From NCBI GenBank assembly GCA_020441605.1, contig JAGRLX010000116.1, forward strand, positions 1-18,543: a stretch of DNA of 18,543 nucleotides. The letters are read 5' to 3'. A program made the position numbers and the translations under genes. This DNA comes from Alphaproteobacteria bacterium (GTDB lineage Bacteria > Pseudomonadota > Alphaproteobacteria > Rhizobiales > Aestuariivirgaceae). This document shows positions 6,598 through 16,304 of this stretch, one piece after another (position 1 is the stretch's first letter; each line of letters opens with the position of its first letter). Under the pieces are notes generated by a model. That model made no database searches. It had not been told where the DNA came from and saw only the letters and a list, made by a program, of their open reading frames with translations.

Positions 6598-7077
6598 TCA
6601 GGCGCACCAATCCTGCCGATAGCCAGCCCACACATGAGCGAGTCCCTCGGCAACCAGGACCAAACCGAGGGATTGACCGTCACGCTTCAGGAGCCTGAGC
6701 TTGCGGCCATAGCGATCGCGGTCGCGGCCACCGTCTGATACCAGTTCGAAGGGACCCGCATTGATCAGCTCGACGAGCCGAAGCGTGGCCCTTTCCCCAA
6801 GAGCGCGCTCTTCCGCGCAACGTGCTCCATGGGTTTCCGGCGTGTTGATGTCGGCCAGGCGGATCTTCTGCCCATCGAGCCAAAGCGTATCGCCATCGAC
6901 CACACAGGCGTAGCGATGACCGCTGCCACAGACCGTCATGACCTTTCCTGCGACGGCTGTGGTTTCCGGTTGGGCCGGCTGCCCGACCGCGGCCAACGAC
7001 ACGGCAATCGCGCCGCCCAGCACCTTCGCAAGTCCATGCCACTTCGGCGCCCTGTTGATTTCGACAATGCGTTCCAC
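6598..7077 (-). CDS. Thermonuclease (SNase-like) family protein, exported or membrane-anchored
   Basis: This 159-residue protein has a basic N-terminus and a hydrophobic stretch (about 17-32) acting as signal anchor or signal peptide, followed by one staphylococcal-nuclease fold. Visible signatures are VVDGDTLW (59-66), KIRLADINTPE (71-81), DRDRYGRKLRLL (119-130) and LVAEGLAHVW near the end. R73, E81 and R125 align with the catalytic Arg35, Glu43 and Arg87 of S. aureus nuclease. The position of the calcium ligand Asp40 is Asn78, a difference that could alter metal binding. The start is a GTG at 7077; no inner ATG precedes the domain closely. Expected activity is calcium-dependent cleavage of DNA or RNA outside the cytoplasm. 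It lies downstream of ppx on the same strand and converges on rnd with a 43-bp gap. Confidence 0.85.
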   Translation of the reverse strand: MERIVEINRAPKWHGLAKVLGGAIAVSLAAVGQPAQPETTAVAGKVMTVCGSGHRYACVVDGDTLWLDGQKIRLADINTPETHGARCAEERALGERATLRLVELINAGPFELVSDGGRDRDRYGRKLRLLKRDGQSLGLVLVAEGLAHVWAGYRQDWCA

Positions 7078-7159
7078 GCTGCAATCGCCCCTCGAATCGT
7101 CCCGGAAGGGATCGTGGCGCGATCATGCTTGCGATTGCCTTAGCGGCGCTGGAGTGCCG

Positions 7160-8668
7160 TCAACCAATAACCAGCTTGCCGGTGCGGCCCATTTCAGCGG
7201 CGAGGCCATTGAGCCGCTTTTCAACCCGCTCGCCGGCCAGGTCGGCGAGCTTCTTGGGTAGACGCAGAACCAACGTCTTGGAATTGCCAAAGGTCAGGGA
7301 AATGCGCGGCAGCATGCCCGGCATGGCGGCCGACAACACATAGGCGAGACGGAACAGATTGCTCAGGAGATGGGCCCTCGCGTGGGAACCATCGTCGAGC
7401 AGGCGCGTGAGATCGTCAACCACCGTCTCGCCCTCGTAGCGGTAGAAGATCGTCAGCGCGAGGAACACCCGGCCAGGATGGTCGATGCCGACGAAGGCCG
7501 CCTGCGAAATCATGCCCAGTGAACGCTCAGCGCGATAGTCGGGATGGGCCCGCCATCCGACATCTGCCAAGAGGCAAGCCGCATAACGCATCCGGCGTTC
7601 GGCATCGGTTTCGGCTATCCCGCCCTTGCCGAATAGTTGATCGGACCAGTCACAAAGCTCAAGCTCGTGCTCCGGCGAGCGGGCATAGCGCCTTGCAAAG
7701 TCCCAACAGGACGCCAGAAGGGCATCGCTGTCACGCTTGCGGCGCGGCAAGCGCGAATAGAGCAACCCCTCGCGCACGCCATAAACCGAGATTTCCACCG
7801 AGTCGGGTTTGCTGTGTTCCATGAGCCGCTCGAGAACCAGCGCACCAAACGGCATGGTGTCCGACCTGCTCCGCGAAACCTGGCGGATGTCCTTCAGCGA
7901 AACCGGCGACAGATGCGAAACCAGATTGGACACGGACATGGTCTGCTGACGCGTCAGGCGATAGCAATGCAGCACGTGGAGCGGATAACCCGCCTGTGCC
8001 ATGTGCAGCTTGGCAAGGTTACGCCACGTTCCGCCAACCGCATAGAAGGTGCGGCCCTTGAGGTTCTTGAGAATGCCGGCCTTGCCCAGATACTCGTCGA
8101 CGATCGCGCGCGCCTTCCCGATCGATCCGCCCGACATGTCGATAAGCCGGAGCGGGCCGATCGGCAGCGTTATGCCCTCGCGAATCCTGCCGTCCCTGAT
8201 ATCCACGAGTTCCAGCGATCCACCGCCGAGATCCCCGGCGACGCCGTCGGCCCCTGGAATGCCGGCGATGACGCCGAGCGCCGCATATCGTGCTTCTTCC
8301 TTGCCGGTGAGAACGTCGATGTGGGCCCCGAGCGCCTTCTCAGCCTTCTCAATGAATTCCTCGCCATTGCTGGCTTCCCGGGCAGCGGCAGTAGCCACGG
8401 CAAAAACCTGCTTTGCGCCGATTTGCCGGGCGACAGCGCGGAAGCGCCGCAGGGCCGCAAGCGCTCGGACAATGCCTTCCTCACCGAGCTTTCCCTTGGT
8501 GGCCACGCCGCGCCCGAGACCGCACAGGATCTTCTCGTTGAAGACCGGCGTGGGCGAGCGCCGGAGCCCGTCATAAACAACCAGCCGCACCGAATTCGAG
8601 CCGATGTCGACCACCGCCACGGGACGGTATTTCGGTGGTTCCGTGCGATAGCCCCTGCGCCAACTCAC
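7160..8668 (-). CDS. ppx: Exopolyphosphatase (Ppx/GppA family)
   Basis: Ppx removes terminal phosphates from polyphosphate; the related GppA also hydrolyses pppGpp. The 502-residue product opens with the ASKHA phosphate-1 motif [16 protein letters not shown] (19-34), has TGKEEARY with the expected catalytic Glu region, and the phosphate-2 motif [12 protein letters not shown]-terminal HD-like helical domain containing [14 protein letters not shown] follows, as in long Ppx proteins. The GTG start at 8668 overlaps the ppk stop as GTGA, which implies coupled translation. Adjacent ppk makes a polyphosphatase role more likely than a GppA-only role, though dual activity cannot be excluded. It is the last gene of the tight minus-strand run. 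Confidence 0.94.
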   Translation of the reverse strand: MSWRRGYRTEPPKYRPVAVVDIGSNSVRLVVYDGLRRSPTPVFNEKILCGLGRGVATKGKLGEEGIVRALAALRRFRAVARQIGAKQVFAVATAAAREASNGEEFIEKAEKALGAHIDVLTGKEEARYAALGVIAGIPGADGVAGDLGGGSLELVDIRDGRIREGITLPIGPLRLIDMSGGSIGKARAIVDEYLGKAGILKNLKGRTFYAVGGTWRNLAKLHMAQAGYPLHVLHCYRLTRQQTMSVSNLVSHLSPVSLKDIRQVSRSRSDTMPFGALVLERLMEHSKPDSVEISVYGVREGLLYSRLPRRKRDSDALLASCWDFARRYARSPEHELELCDWSDQLFGKGGIAETDAERRMRYAACLLADVGWRAHPDYRAERSLGMISQAAFVGIDHPGRVFLALTIFYRYEGETVVDDLTRLLDDGSHARAHLLSNLFRLAYVLSAAMPGMLPRISLTFGNSKTLVLRLPKKLADLAGERVEKRLNGLAAEMGRTGKLVIG

Positions 8669-10845
8669 TTCCTGGTCCTGGTTTTCTTTTTTGTACCACT
8701 GGTGATCTCGGGCGGCACATTACCTGCGAGCGAGCGGCCGCGTCCAGAAAGAGATGGATTGGTCATGAAGTATTCGTGCGCGTTGAATGGCTCCTCGTCG
8801 GGCCCAGGCACGATGCGTCGCGACGTACCGTCGGCCAGCAGTTCCCAGCTCTGCTGGTTGTCCATGAAATTGGCCACCATGATCTGATCGAGAATCTGGT
8901 CATGGACCGTCGGATTTTCGATCGGAATGAGGGTCTCCACCCGCCGATGGAGATTGCGCTGCATCCAGTCGGCTGAACCGATGTAGACCTTCGCCTTGTT
9001 GTGCGGCAGGGCCTGGCCGGCGCCGAAACACACGATGCGGGAATGCTCGAGGAAACGGCCCACGATGCTCTTTACACGGATGGTTTCCGATAGTCCGGGC
9101 ACGCCGGGCCGGAGGCAGCAGATGCCACGGACGACGATGTCGATCTGGACCCCGGCCTGGCTGGCCCGATAGAGAGCGTCGATGATGCCGGGATCGACCA
9201 GCGAATTCATCTTCGCCCAGATCTGCGCCGGCCGTCCCGCCCTGGCGTGTTCGATTTCCTCGTCGAAATGCTGCAACAGCCTTTCTTTCAGCCCGATCGG
9301 TGAAAGCGAGATCTTCTCCAGGTCCTCCGGTTGCGCATAGCCCGACACATAGTTGAACAACCGCGCTGCATCCCGCGCCAGAGCCGGATCGCAGGTGAAG
9401 AACGAAAGGTCGGTGTAGATCTTGGCGGTGATCGGATGATAGTTGCCGGTGCCGAAGTGGACATAGGTCCGCATCTGGCCGCTCTCGCGGCGGACCACCA
9501 TCGACACCTTGGCATGGGTCTTGAGTTCTATGAAGCCGAAGACCACCTGCACCCCGGCGCGCTCGAGATCGCGGGCCCACTGGATGTTCGCTTCCTCGTC
9601 GAAGCGTGCCTTGAGCTCGACCAGGGCCATCACCGACTTGCCCGCTTCCGCCGCCTTGGCGAGCGCTGCGACGATGGGTGAATCCTTGGAGGTCCGGTAG
9701 AGTGTCTGCTTGATGGCCACCACGTCCGGATCATTCGCCGCCTGGAGTACGAACTGCACCACCACGTCGAAGGACTCATATGGGTGGTGGACGATGATGT
9801 CCTTCTGCCGTATGGCCGCGAAGCAATCTCCACCATGGTCCCGGATGCGCTCGGGAAAGCGCGCCATGAACGGCTTGAACTTGAGATCCGCCCGCTCATC
9901 CAGGATCAGCTGCTTGGTATCGGAATAGCCCACAAGGCCCGAACAGGTGACGACGATGTCCTGGGCGACATCCAGTTCCTCGGTAATAAAGTCGCGCAGA
10001 CTCTGCGGACACATGGCGTCGACTTCCATGCGGATCACCGAGCCGCGCCGCCTCCGTTTGAGCGCCGTCTCGAAAACCCGCACCAGGTCTTCGGCCTCTT
10101 CCTCGATTTCCATGTCGCTATCGCGGATGATCCGCACGAGACCTTCGCCCAGGACGTCGTACCCCGGAAACAGCCTGGGGATGAAATGGGTCAGCATCGA
10201 CTCGAGTGTGATGAAGCGCGCCGGACCGGTTGGCTCGGCCGTCGGCAGGCGGATGAACCGGTCGAGCTGTTGCGGAATGGGCAGCAACGCGTTCATCTGT
10301 CCGCCATCCCTCCGGCGCTTCAGTTCGAGGCAGATGATGAAGCCGCGATTGGGGATGAACGGAAACGGATGGGCCGGATCGATGGCGATTGGGGTCACGA
10401 CCGGCAGGATCTGCTCGAGGAACCGCTGGTCGAGCCACTGCTTTTCGGCGTCGGTCAACTGGGTGCCGACGACGATGGCGATGCCATTTTCGGCCATCTC
10501 GTCCTTAAGCTGCAGCCAGCGCGTATCCTGCTCGGCCATCAGTTCCTGGGCCTTTCGGCGGATCTGCTCGAGCTGCTCGGCCGGTGTCAGGCCGTCATCG
10601 CTCACCTCAACCACCCGCGCCCGGACCTGGCCCGCAAGCCCCGCCACGCGGACCATGAAGAATTCGTCGAGGTTGTTGCCGGAGATCGACAGGAACCTGA
10701 GCCGCTCCAGCAGCGGATGAGTGAGATTGCGGGCCTCTTCGAGCACCCGCATGTTGAAGCCGAGCCAGGACAGCTCCCGGTTGATGTACCGGGACGGGCT
10801 CTGCATGGTGATAAGTTCCGCGGGCGCCGCGGCGACGTCGTTCAT
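8665..10845 (-). CDS. ppk: Polyphosphate kinase 1
   Basis: PPK1 reversibly makes polyphosphate from ATP. From the ATG at 10845 the protein is 726 residues, in line with alphaproteobacterial PPK1. The N-domain starts with [13 protein letters not shown] and [18 protein letters not shown]. The catalytic domains show [13 protein letters not shown], where H470 corresponds to the phosphorylated His435 of E. coli, and [17 protein letters not shown], where H615 corresponds to His592. The open frame runs up to 10971, and ATGs at 10938 (overlapping the hdaA stop) and 10845 are both possible. I chose 10845 because AGGA precedes it at good spacing and residues before it have no family character. The end overlaps ppx by 4 nt. 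Confidence 0.95.
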   Translation of the reverse strand: MNDVAAAPAELITMQSPSRYINRELSWLGFNMRVLEEARNLTHPLLERLRFLSISGNNLDEFFMVRVAGLAGQVRARVVEVSDDGLTPAEQLEQIRRKAQELMAEQDTRWLQLKDEMAENGIAIVVGTQLTDAEKQWLDQRFLEQILPVVTPIAIDPAHPFPFIPNRGFIICLELKRRRDGGQMNALLPIPQQLDRFIRLPTAEPTGPARFITLESMLTHFIPRLFPGYDVLGEGLVRIIRDSDMEIEEEAEDLVRVFETALKRRRRGSVIRMEVDAMCPQSLRDFITEELDVAQDIVVTCSGLVGYSDTKQLILDERADLKFKPFMARFPERIRDHGGDCFAAIRQKDIIVHHPYESFDVVVQFVLQAANDPDVVAIKQTLYRTSKDSPIVAALAKAAEAGKSVMALVELKARFDEEANIQWARDLERAGVQVVFGFIELKTHAKVSMVVRRESGQMRTYVHFGTGNYHPITAKIYTDLSFFTCDPALARDAARLFNYVSGYAQPEDLEKISLSPIGLKERLLQHFDEEIEHARAGRPAQIWAKMNSLVDPGIIDALYRASQAGVQIDIVVRGICCLRPGVPGLSETIRVKSIVGRFLEHSRIVCFGAGQALPHNKAKVYIGSADWMQRNLHRRVETLIPIENPTVHDQILDQIMVANFMDNQQSWELLADGTSRRIVPGPDEEPFNAHEYFMTNPSLSGRGRSLAGNVPPEITSGTKKKTRTRK

Positions 10846-10927
10846 AGCTTGATCCTGCAGTGGCGAGGTCTGTTTTGCAGATATTACGCTCTTGTGACGG
10901 ATTCTTGAAACGCTTTGGGACCGATGC

Positions 10928-11632
10928 TTAATCGTCATGACCGAACAATCCCGGTGCTGTGAATTCCTCAAGCACCCGGGCCGCGAAGCTGCGGCTGACG
11001 CTCACCTTCTCCTCCAGCGCCCGGCGATCGATGGCTTCGACCACGGCCCTGGCCGCATCGAATGACCGTGGCATGCGCAGCAGCAGGTAGGAGATCACAC
11101 TTTCTTCGACGCTGAGCTGCCGGTCGGCGAACAGCTTGACCAGCACTCCGCGCAGCAGGGCGTCGTCAGGAGGCCCCATGGCGACAACCGGCAAGGCCTT
11201 GAGCCGCGACGCCAGATCCGGCAGCGCCACCGGCCAGCCCGCCGGATGGACGGTGGTGGCGATCAGCACCCGCGCCTGCTCCTGGCGCGCCAGGTTGAGC
11301 AGATGAAACAGGGCGCGCTCGTCAAGAGCGTCGCCTGGCGCATCGTCGATGGCAAGCGCGCCGCTGGACAGGACCTTCGGCACCAGATCTTCACGCAACG
11401 CCGCGGCACCGATCCCTTCAGCGCCCGAAACCTGCCGCCAGACCTGCACCAGATGACTCTTCCCCGAACCCGGCGGCCCGAATATCACCACGGCGTGGTG
11501 CGGCCAGTCCGGATAGCGGTCGACCACACCGACGGCGGCGCGGTTCGACTCCGCCACCAGGAAGTCCTCCCGGCCTAGGGCCGGGCGGTGGGCGAGATCG
11601 AGGACCAGTTGGCGGGGGCTCTCCCCGGTCAT
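10928..11632 (-). CDS. hdaA: DnaA-related replication regulator HdaA
   Basis: Hda-type proteins bind the DNA polymerase sliding clamp and stimulate hydrolysis of ATP on DnaA, preventing re-initiation. The 234-residue protein has the clamp-binding motif QLVLDL at 8-13, Walker [10 protein letters not shown] (52-60), Walker B LAIDDA (93-98) and a C-terminal AAA+ lid. It lacks the DNA-binding domain IV of DnaA. The long open frame extends to 11848, but the ATG at 11632 overlaps the stop of the upstream permease as ATGA and puts the clamp motif right at the N-terminus, as in known Hda/HdaA. In Caulobacter this protein is essential for replication control; the same role is inferred here. ppk begins about 80 bp further on. 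Confidence 0.92.
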   Translation of the reverse strand: MTGESPRQLVLDLAHRPALGREDFLVAESNRAAVGVVDRYPDWPHHAVVIFGPPGSGKSHLVQVWRQVSGAEGIGAAALREDLVPKVLSSGALAIDDAPGDALDERALFHLLNLARQEQARVLIATTVHPAGWPVALPDLASRLKALPVVAMGPPDDALLRGVLVKLFADRQLSVEESVISYLLLRMPRSFDAARAVVEAIDRRALEEKVSVSRSFAARVLEEFTAPGLFGHDD

Positions 11633-12759
11633 TTCCGCTTCCGGCGCGGCGTCGACGGAAGATCGCGCGGCGTGAGACCGTCGGGTTCGGCCCGGCCCGC
11701 CGACCTCCCCAGATAGAGCTTGCTGGACAGGTACTGGCGCAGGGCGAAGCGTACCAGTACTCCGGCGGCGGCGGCCATCGGCACCGCAAGCAGCAATCCG
11801 ACGAAACCGAAGGCATAGCCAAAGGCGAAAAGCGCAAACATCAGCCAAACCGGATGCAGGCCGATGCTCTTGCCGACCAGCTTGGGCGAAAGGAAGTTCC
11901 CTTCCAGGAACTGCCCGGCGATGAAGATGCCGACGATAATGAGGATGGAAGTATAGTCAGGCCAGAACTGGACCAGGCCGACACCGATAGCCAGGATGCC
12001 GCCGATCGACGCTCCCGCATACGGAATGAAGGTGAGGAAGCCCGCCGCCAGTCCGATCGCCAGGCCGAAGCGGAGCCCGGCAATCGACAGGGCCACGGCA
12101 TAAAATGCACCGAGCAGGATGCACACGGTGCCCTGCCCGCGGATAAAGCCCGCCATAGCCTTGTCGATGTCGCTGGCGACGGCGCGCACGACCGCCGCGT
12201 GATCGCGCGGCAGCCAGCTGTCGACCTTGGCGACGATCACATCCCAATCCTCGAGAAGGTAGAACGCCACGATCGGCGTCACCACCATCAGCGACACGAG
12301 ATTGACCAGCGCCATGCCGCCCGACAGGAGCGATGACAGAAGGGTGACGATCCAGCCCGCGGCCTTGCCGGCAATATCGGTGACCGATCCCTGAATATCG
12401 GTGCCGGATTTCGCCAGCGCCTCCTTCAACCAGTCGGGCGCCATCTCGTTGAAGCGATTGACCAGGGTGCTGATGAGCTGCGGCAGGTCGCTGGCGAATT
12501 TCGCCACCTGGTCGCCGAGAACCGGCACCAGCAGAACCAGCACGACGACCAGCACGAGGATGGCGCACAACAGGATGACCAGCGTCGCCGCCAGCCGTGG
12601 CAGGCCGAGGCGCTCCAGCGCATCGGCCACGGGATCGAGAAAATAGGCGAGGACCAGTCCGGCGATGAAAGGCAGCAGTATGTCGCTCAGCAGCCACATG
12701 ACAAGAATAAGCCCGGCCAGGGCGGCAAACCAGATTGTCACTTGCTTCTGCAGGCTCAC
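11629..12759 (-). CDS. AI-2E family transporter (PerM-like permease)
   Basis: This 376-residue integral membrane protein has strongly hydrophobic segments near residues 9-40, 60-85, 150-175, 210-245, 245-275 and 290-330. That matches the eight-helix architecture of the AI-2E/UPF0118 family. A hydrophilic stretch between the second and third segments contains the amphipathic LPQLISTLVNRFNE region typical of the family. Family members have been linked to AI-2 export or to Na+/H+ antiport, but most have no proven substrate, and nothing here decides it. The C-terminus is short and basic. The start is GTG at 12759, overlapping the stop of the phosphatidyltransferase gene as GTGA, and the gene ends by an ATGA overlap with hdaA, so it is cotranscribed and likely translationally coupled on both sides. 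Confidence 0.9.
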   Translation of the reverse strand: MSLQKQVTIWFAALAGLILVMWLLSDILLPFIAGLVLAYFLDPVADALERLGLPRLAATLVILLCAILVLVVVLVLLVPVLGDQVAKFASDLPQLISTLVNRFNEMAPDWLKEALAKSGTDIQGSVTDIAGKAAGWIVTLLSSLLSGGMALVNLVSLMVVTPIVAFYLLEDWDVIVAKVDSWLPRDHAAVVRAVASDIDKAMAGFIRGQGTVCILLGAFYAVALSIAGLRFGLAIGLAAGFLTFIPYAGASIGGILAIGVGLVQFWPDYTSILIIVGIFIAGQFLEGNFLSPKLVGKSIGLHPVWLMFALFAFGYAFGFVGLLLAVPMAAAAGVLVRFALRQYLSSKLYLGRSAGRAEPDGLTPRDLPSTPRRKRK

Positions 12760-13313
12760 GCGTCCGGTTCCTCATTCTGATCCTGTGCCATGTGGCGCAG
12801 CCAGGCCACCACGTAGGCCAGTGCCGACGCCGCCGTCAACACGCCAGCGACAATGGCGCCCCACCAGATGAGTTGACCGAAATCCCGGTCCAACGCCTTG
12901 GCGCCCAGAACCGCCACGATCAGTATGATCTGGATCGTCGTGTTCAACTTGCTGATCATCAGCGGCGCCACCCGCATCGGCTTGCCCAGCAGCCAGGATA
13001 GGATGATCCCCGACACGATCAGCACGTCGCGCGACACCACCGCGATCACCAGCCAGGCCGGCAGTTCCTTGAGCAGCCCCAGCGTGATGTAGACCGAGAC
13101 CAGCAGGGCCTTGTCGGCCAGTGGATCGAGATAGGCTCCCAATTCGGTCCTGATGTTGAGGCGCCGGGCCAGATAGCCGTCGATCCCATCGGAAACCCCG
13201 GCGACGACAAAGGTCATGAAGGCCAGGCCATAGGCGTCGGAAATGATCAGCCATATGGTGAGCGGCACCAGAAAGATCCGGCCGATAGTGATGAAGTTCG
13301 GTAGGTTGATCAT
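12756..13313 (-). CDS. CDP-alcohol phosphatidyltransferase
   Basis: The enzyme transfers a phosphatidyl group from CDP-diacylglycerol to an alcohol in the inner membrane. The 185-residue protein has the complete family signature D42-x2-D45-G46-x2-A49-R50-x8-G59-x3-D63-x3-D67, whose Asp residues bind divalent metal and CDP. Several transmembrane helices follow. The opening MINLPNFITIGRI and the overall size are most like phosphatidylglycerophosphate synthase (PgsA) or a ClsC/cardiolipin-synthase-like relative; the alcohol substrate cannot be fixed by eye. The long open frame reaches 13565, but the ATG at 13313 begins precisely at the family N-terminus and lies four bases after the DUF2066 stop. 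Confidence 0.9.
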   Translation of the reverse strand: MINLPNFITIGRIFLVPLTIWLIISDAYGLAFMTFVVAGVSDGIDGYLARRLNIRTELGAYLDPLADKALLVSVYITLGLLKELPAWLVIAVVSRDVLIVSGIILSWLLGKPMRVAPLMISKLNTTIQIILIVAVLGAKALDRDFGQLIWWGAIVAGVLTAASALAYVVAWLRHMAQDQNEEPDA

Positions 13314-13317
13314 GGCG

Positions 13318-14433
13318 CTAAAGCGGCTGGATGACCCAGGTCGAGCCATATTGCGCAAGCCTGAGGCCAACTTTCTCCATATTGTCCTGCAGCCGCGGCA
13401 TAGAATTGGTGAACACCAGGCGGATGACGGCACCCTCGATGGAGAGGGTTGAGACGTCCACGGCCACGACATTGGGCGTAGCCAGGATCCTCGACCGGAT
13501 TCGGTTCCACTCAGTGGGACTGGAGAACGGGACGGACACGGAAATGGCCTGTTTGCGGTTGGCATTCTTTTCCGCGTCGGCCGCCGCGGCCGCGGCCGCG
13601 GCCTTGTCTGCGCTCGCCTTGTAAGCCTTCACCAGCTGCGCCTGGAATGTCTGGACCGCCTGCATGGCCGAGGATTCCAGCGACGCGTCCTCGCTGGTGA
13701 AGACCTTGTTGAAGGTCAGCTTGCCGAACGTCGTCTCGCCTTCGATGAAGGCGTGCAAGCCGCCGCCCTCGGCTTCCTGGGCCTGGGCGATGAGCAGGCT
13801 TGGCGCGCCATAGCGGCGCCGGATGGCCTCCAGCTTGATCGGGTCCTTCAGCAGGGTGGCTTCCGCGTCGATGGTTTCGGTGTCTTCGAGATCACCGAGC
13901 GGCACGATGATCGGAACAAGTCCCTGCTCGGCCCGGAGGGCCAACCAGGCCTTGCGCCAGATATTGTCATCCCAAATCTGGTTAGCTTCCTTCCCGCGCC
14001 AGACGGGAAGCACAAGAATCGGATCGGCCTGGGTCGCAGGCAGGTTGATCCCGTAGCCGGCATAGAACTTTCGCGTCTTCTCGGGCAGGAAGCGCACCGT
14101 AAACTTGCCGATGTACCGGCCCGGTGCCGAGGTTTCCTCCTCGATCGACAGCGACTTCAGGAATGGCGCGATATCCTTAGGACCCATCTTTTCGGCCAGG
14201 TCCTGGGCAAGTTCCGGCGAGCCCAGCCGCTCGGCCAGCGTGAAGAAGGCCTTGACCTGCACATCCATCAGGGCTTGGTTCTTGGCGGCGGCGGCATCGG
14301 TGCTGGTTACATCGACGTCGACCCCCTGAACCGCAAAGATGCTCGTTTCCACCGGCCCGGCCGCAAGGGCAGCCTGAGGCAAGTTGCACCACGCGCCAAC
14401 AACAATGGCCAGCACAGCGCCGAGCGCCTTCAT
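13318..14433 (-). CDS. Exported DUF2066 domain-containing protein
   Basis: This 371-residue protein has a signal peptide (MKALGAVLAIVVG..., likely cleavage near residue 24-25 after AALA) and the DUF2066 architecture. Recognisable parts are an N-terminal segment with TDAAAAKNQALMDVQVKAFF, a middle YAGYGINLP...PILVLPVW section and a C-terminal WNRIRSRIL/VDVSTLSIEGAVIRL section. DUF2066 proteins recur beside the phosphatidyltransferase, permease and hda genes in alphaproteobacteria, but have no assigned function. An alanine run of eight (encoded by GCGGCC-type repeats around 13579-13604) with charged flanks forms a probable helical linker. The ATG at 14433 gives a proper signal peptide; a TTG at 14448 in the same frame is an alternative. 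It is the first gene of the six-gene minus-strand operon. Confidence 0.85.
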   Translation of the reverse strand: MKALGAVLAIVVGAWCNLPQAALAAGPVETSIFAVQGVDVDVTSTDAAAAKNQALMDVQVKAFFTLAERLGSPELAQDLAEKMGPKDIAPFLKSLSIEEETSAPGRYIGKFTVRFLPEKTRKFYAGYGINLPATQADPILVLPVWRGKEANQIWDDNIWRKAWLALRAEQGLVPIIVPLGDLEDTETIDAEATLLKDPIKLEAIRRRYGAPSLLIAQAQEAEGGGLHAFIEGETTFGKLTFNKVFTSEDASLESSAMQAVQTFQAQLVKAYKASADKAAAAAAAADAEKNANRKQAISVSVPFSSPTEWNRIRSRILATPNVVAVDVSTLSIEGAVIRLVFTNSMPRLQDNMEKVGLRLAQYGSTWVIQPL

Positions 14434-14628
14434 CGCATAAGTCTTCAATCCGCTGTCCCCGGTATTCTCTGGACCTTGCCGGCAACACCGGCGCACTTTA
14501 TTCCCCGATCGCTTCGGGCTATGCACGCCCATAACCCATAAGCCGGCAAAGTGTAAGCGCTTTGGCAAACAGCTTATGCCCCGGCGTCGAACCTGCATAT
14601 CCACATTCAAATGAGGCAAACTAGCGGC
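14434..14628. promoter_or_regulatory. Divergent intergenic region, DUF2066 operon / purM
   Basis: The 195-bp gap must contain promoters for both directions. The most structured stretch is 14547-14564. There AAGCGCTT (14555-14562), a perfect palindrome with central CG, sits inside TGTAAGCGCTTTGG, reminiscent of one strong half of a LacI-family operator. On the minus strand, TTACAC followed 17 bp later by TATGGG overlaps it and could be a weak promoter for the operon. For purM a GAGG at 14613-14616 is the only ribosome binding site candidate. Confidence 0.4.
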
Positions 14629-15714
14629 ATGGTCAGAGCGAAACAAGCGAAGGGAAAAGGGTTGAGCTATGCGGCGGCGGGCGTCGACATTGCCGCCGGC
14701 AACGCCCTGGTGGATGCGATCAGACCCCTTGCCAGATCAACCAGGCGCAAGGGTGCCGATTCGGCCCTCGGCGGCTTCGGTGGCCTGTTTGACCTGAAAG
14801 CCTGTGGATATCGCGACCCGGTGCTGGTGGCCGCCAATGATGGCGTCGGAACCAAGCTCCGCATTGCCATCGAGACTGGCCGCCATCACGGGGTGGGAAT
14901 CGACCTGGTGGCCATGTCGGTCAACGACCTCGTGGTGCAAGGGGCCGAACCGCTGTTCTTCCTCGACTATTTCGCGGCCGGAAAGCTCGATGTGGCTGCT
15001 GCGCGCGAGGTGATCGCCGGCATCGCCGACGGCTGCAAACAGGCCGGCTGCGCCCTGATCGGCGGCGAGACCGCCGAAATGCCAGGCATGTATCATGGGC
15101 AGGACTATGATCTCGCCGGGTTTGCCGTCGGCGCCGTCGAGCGCAAGGACATCTTGCCGAAGAGCGATGTGGCACCAGGTGACGTCATCCTCGGCCTGGC
15201 ATCGACCGGCCCGCATTCCAATGGCTATTCGCTGGTCCGCAAGCTGGTCAAGAAGAGCAAGCTGGACTACGCCGCAACGGCGCCCTTCGCCCAAGGACAG
15301 ACACTCGGCGACGTTCTGCTCATGCCGACGCGCATTTACGTCAAATCGTTGCTGAAGGCGCTCAGGGGAGGAAAGGGCATCAAGGCCCTGGCCCATATTA
15401 CGGGTGGCGGATTCATCGAGAATATCCCGCGCGTGCTGCCCCGGACCACGGTGGCCGAGATCGACCTTGACGCAGTACCCTTCACACCTGTTTTCGGATG
15501 GCTGCAGCAAGTCGGCAATGTCGCCGAACGCGAAATGCTCCGCACCTTCAATTGCGGCATCGGCATGGTCGTGGTGGTGGAGGCCAAGGCCGCGACCGCG
15601 GTTTCGGCCGGCCTGCGCCGGTCGGGCGAAACCGTTGTCAGGCTCGGCACCATCCGCAAGCGCAAGAAGGACGAGGACCAGGTGGCGCTCTCCGGCAGCC
15701 TCGCGGTGAGATGA
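14629..15714 (+). CDS. purM: Phosphoribosylformylglycinamidine cyclo-ligase (AIR synthetase)
   Basis: PurM converts FGAM to AIR with ATP in de novo purine synthesis. The 361-residue protein shows the family order: SYAAAGVDI at the N-terminus, GGFGGLFDL (48-56), AANDGVGTK (68-76), the [11 protein letters not shown] loop, [16 protein letters not shown] and [15 protein letters not shown]. An ATG at 14611 is in frame and would add six residues; I prefer 14629 because a GAGG lies 12 bases upstream of it and nothing usable precedes 14611, but this choice is not secure. The stop overlaps the purN start as ATGA, so the two purine enzymes are coupled. Confidence 0.96.
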   Translation: MVRAKQAKGKGLSYAAAGVDIAAGNALVDAIRPLARSTRRKGADSALGGFGGLFDLKACGYRDPVLVAANDGVGTKLRIAIETGRHHGVGIDLVAMSVNDLVVQGAEPLFFLDYFAAGKLDVAAAREVIAGIADGCKQAGCALIGGETAEMPGMYHGQDYDLAGFAVGAVERKDILPKSDVAPGDVILGLASTGPHSNGYSLVRKLVKKSKLDYAATAPFAQGQTLGDVLLMPTRIYVKSLLKALRGGKGIKALAHITGGGFIENIPRVLPRTTVAEIDLDAVPFTPVFGWLQQVGNVAEREMLRTFNCGIGMVVVVEAKAATAVSAGLRRSGETVVRLGTIRKRKKDEDQVALSGSLAVR

Positions 15715-16304
15715 GGAGGATCCGCACCGGCATCCTCGTGTCCGGCCGTGGCTCCAACATGACGGCCTTGGTGGAGGCCGCCCGCGCCGCCGAATATCCG
15801 GCCAACATCGTCTGTGTGGTCTCGAACCGGCCGGATGCCAAGGCGCTGGACCTTGCCCGGGACTACGGCATTGCCGCCAAACTCATCGACCACAGGGGCT
15901 TCGACAGCCGCGAGGCCTTCGAGGCCGCACTCGACGCCTACCTCCGCAGCATGGGAGTGGAGATCGTTGCCTGTGCGGGCTTCATGCGCATCATGACCGC
16001 CAGCTTCATTGCCGGCTGGGAAGGCCGGATGATCAATATCCATCCTTCGCTGCTGCCCGCCTACAAGGGCCTCCATACCCATGAGCGCGCCCTGGCGGAC
16101 GGCGCAGACGTTCACGGCTGCACCGTTCACCATGTCACCGCCGAACTCGATGCCGGCCCGATCATCCTCCAGGCCAAGGTGCCGGTTCTGGCGGGCGACA
16201 CACCTGACACCCTGGCGGCGCGGGTGCTGACAGAGGAGCATCGGATCTACCCGCAGGCGCTCGCGATGCTGGCCCGCGAGCTTCAGGCAAAGACATCCAT
16301 CTGA
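15711..16304 (+). CDS. purN: Phosphoribosylglycinamide formyltransferase
   Basis: PurN transfers a formyl group from 10-formyl-tetrahydrofolate to GAR. The 197-residue protein carries the phosphate-binding GRGSN (12-16) and the catalytic triad N109, H111 ([13 protein letters not shown]) and D147 (AELDAGPII), matching Asn106, His108 and Asp144 of E. coli PurN with a constant three-residue offset. The ATG at 15711 overlaps the purM stop by 4 nt, with GGTGAG immediately upstream. Its last 22 bp overlap the 3' end of the opposing WYL regulator gene, so there is no room for a conventional terminator between them. Confidence 0.96.
   Translation: MRRIRTGILVSGRGSNMTALVEAARAAEYPANIVCVVSNRPDAKALDLARDYGIAAKLIDHRGFDSREAFEAALDAYLRSMGVEIVACAGFMRIMTASFIAGWEGRMINIHPSLLPAYKGLHTHERALADGADVHGCTVHHVTAELDAGPIILQAKVPVLAGDTPDTLAARVLTEEHRIYPQALAMLARELQAKTSI

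Noticed and set aside
7110..7124. GATCG-TGGCG-CGATC hairpin between ppx and the nuclease gene
   Set aside because: Only a 5-bp stem with no T tract; too weak to call a terminator.
7637..8887. 416-codon plus-strand frame opposite ppx and the ppk end
   Set aside because: It lies antisense to clear Ppx and PPK1 motifs and has no recognisable domain.
9784..10908. 374-codon plus-strand frame opposite ppk
   Set aside because: It is antisense to conserved PPK1 sequence and shows no domain or ribosome binding site.
11633..11848. N-terminal extension of hdaA to 11848
   Set aside because: The extra residues lie wholly within the permease gene and lack family character; the ATGA overlap start at 11632 places the clamp motif correctly.
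13314..13565. N-terminal extension of the phosphatidyltransferase to 13565
   Set aside because: It overlaps the end of the DUF2066 gene, and the family N-terminus MINLPNFITIGR starts at 13313.
13579..13604. GCGGCC repeats that look like a microsatellite
   Set aside because: They encode the alanine run of the DUF2066 protein in frame and are short; ordinary for GC-rich coding DNA.
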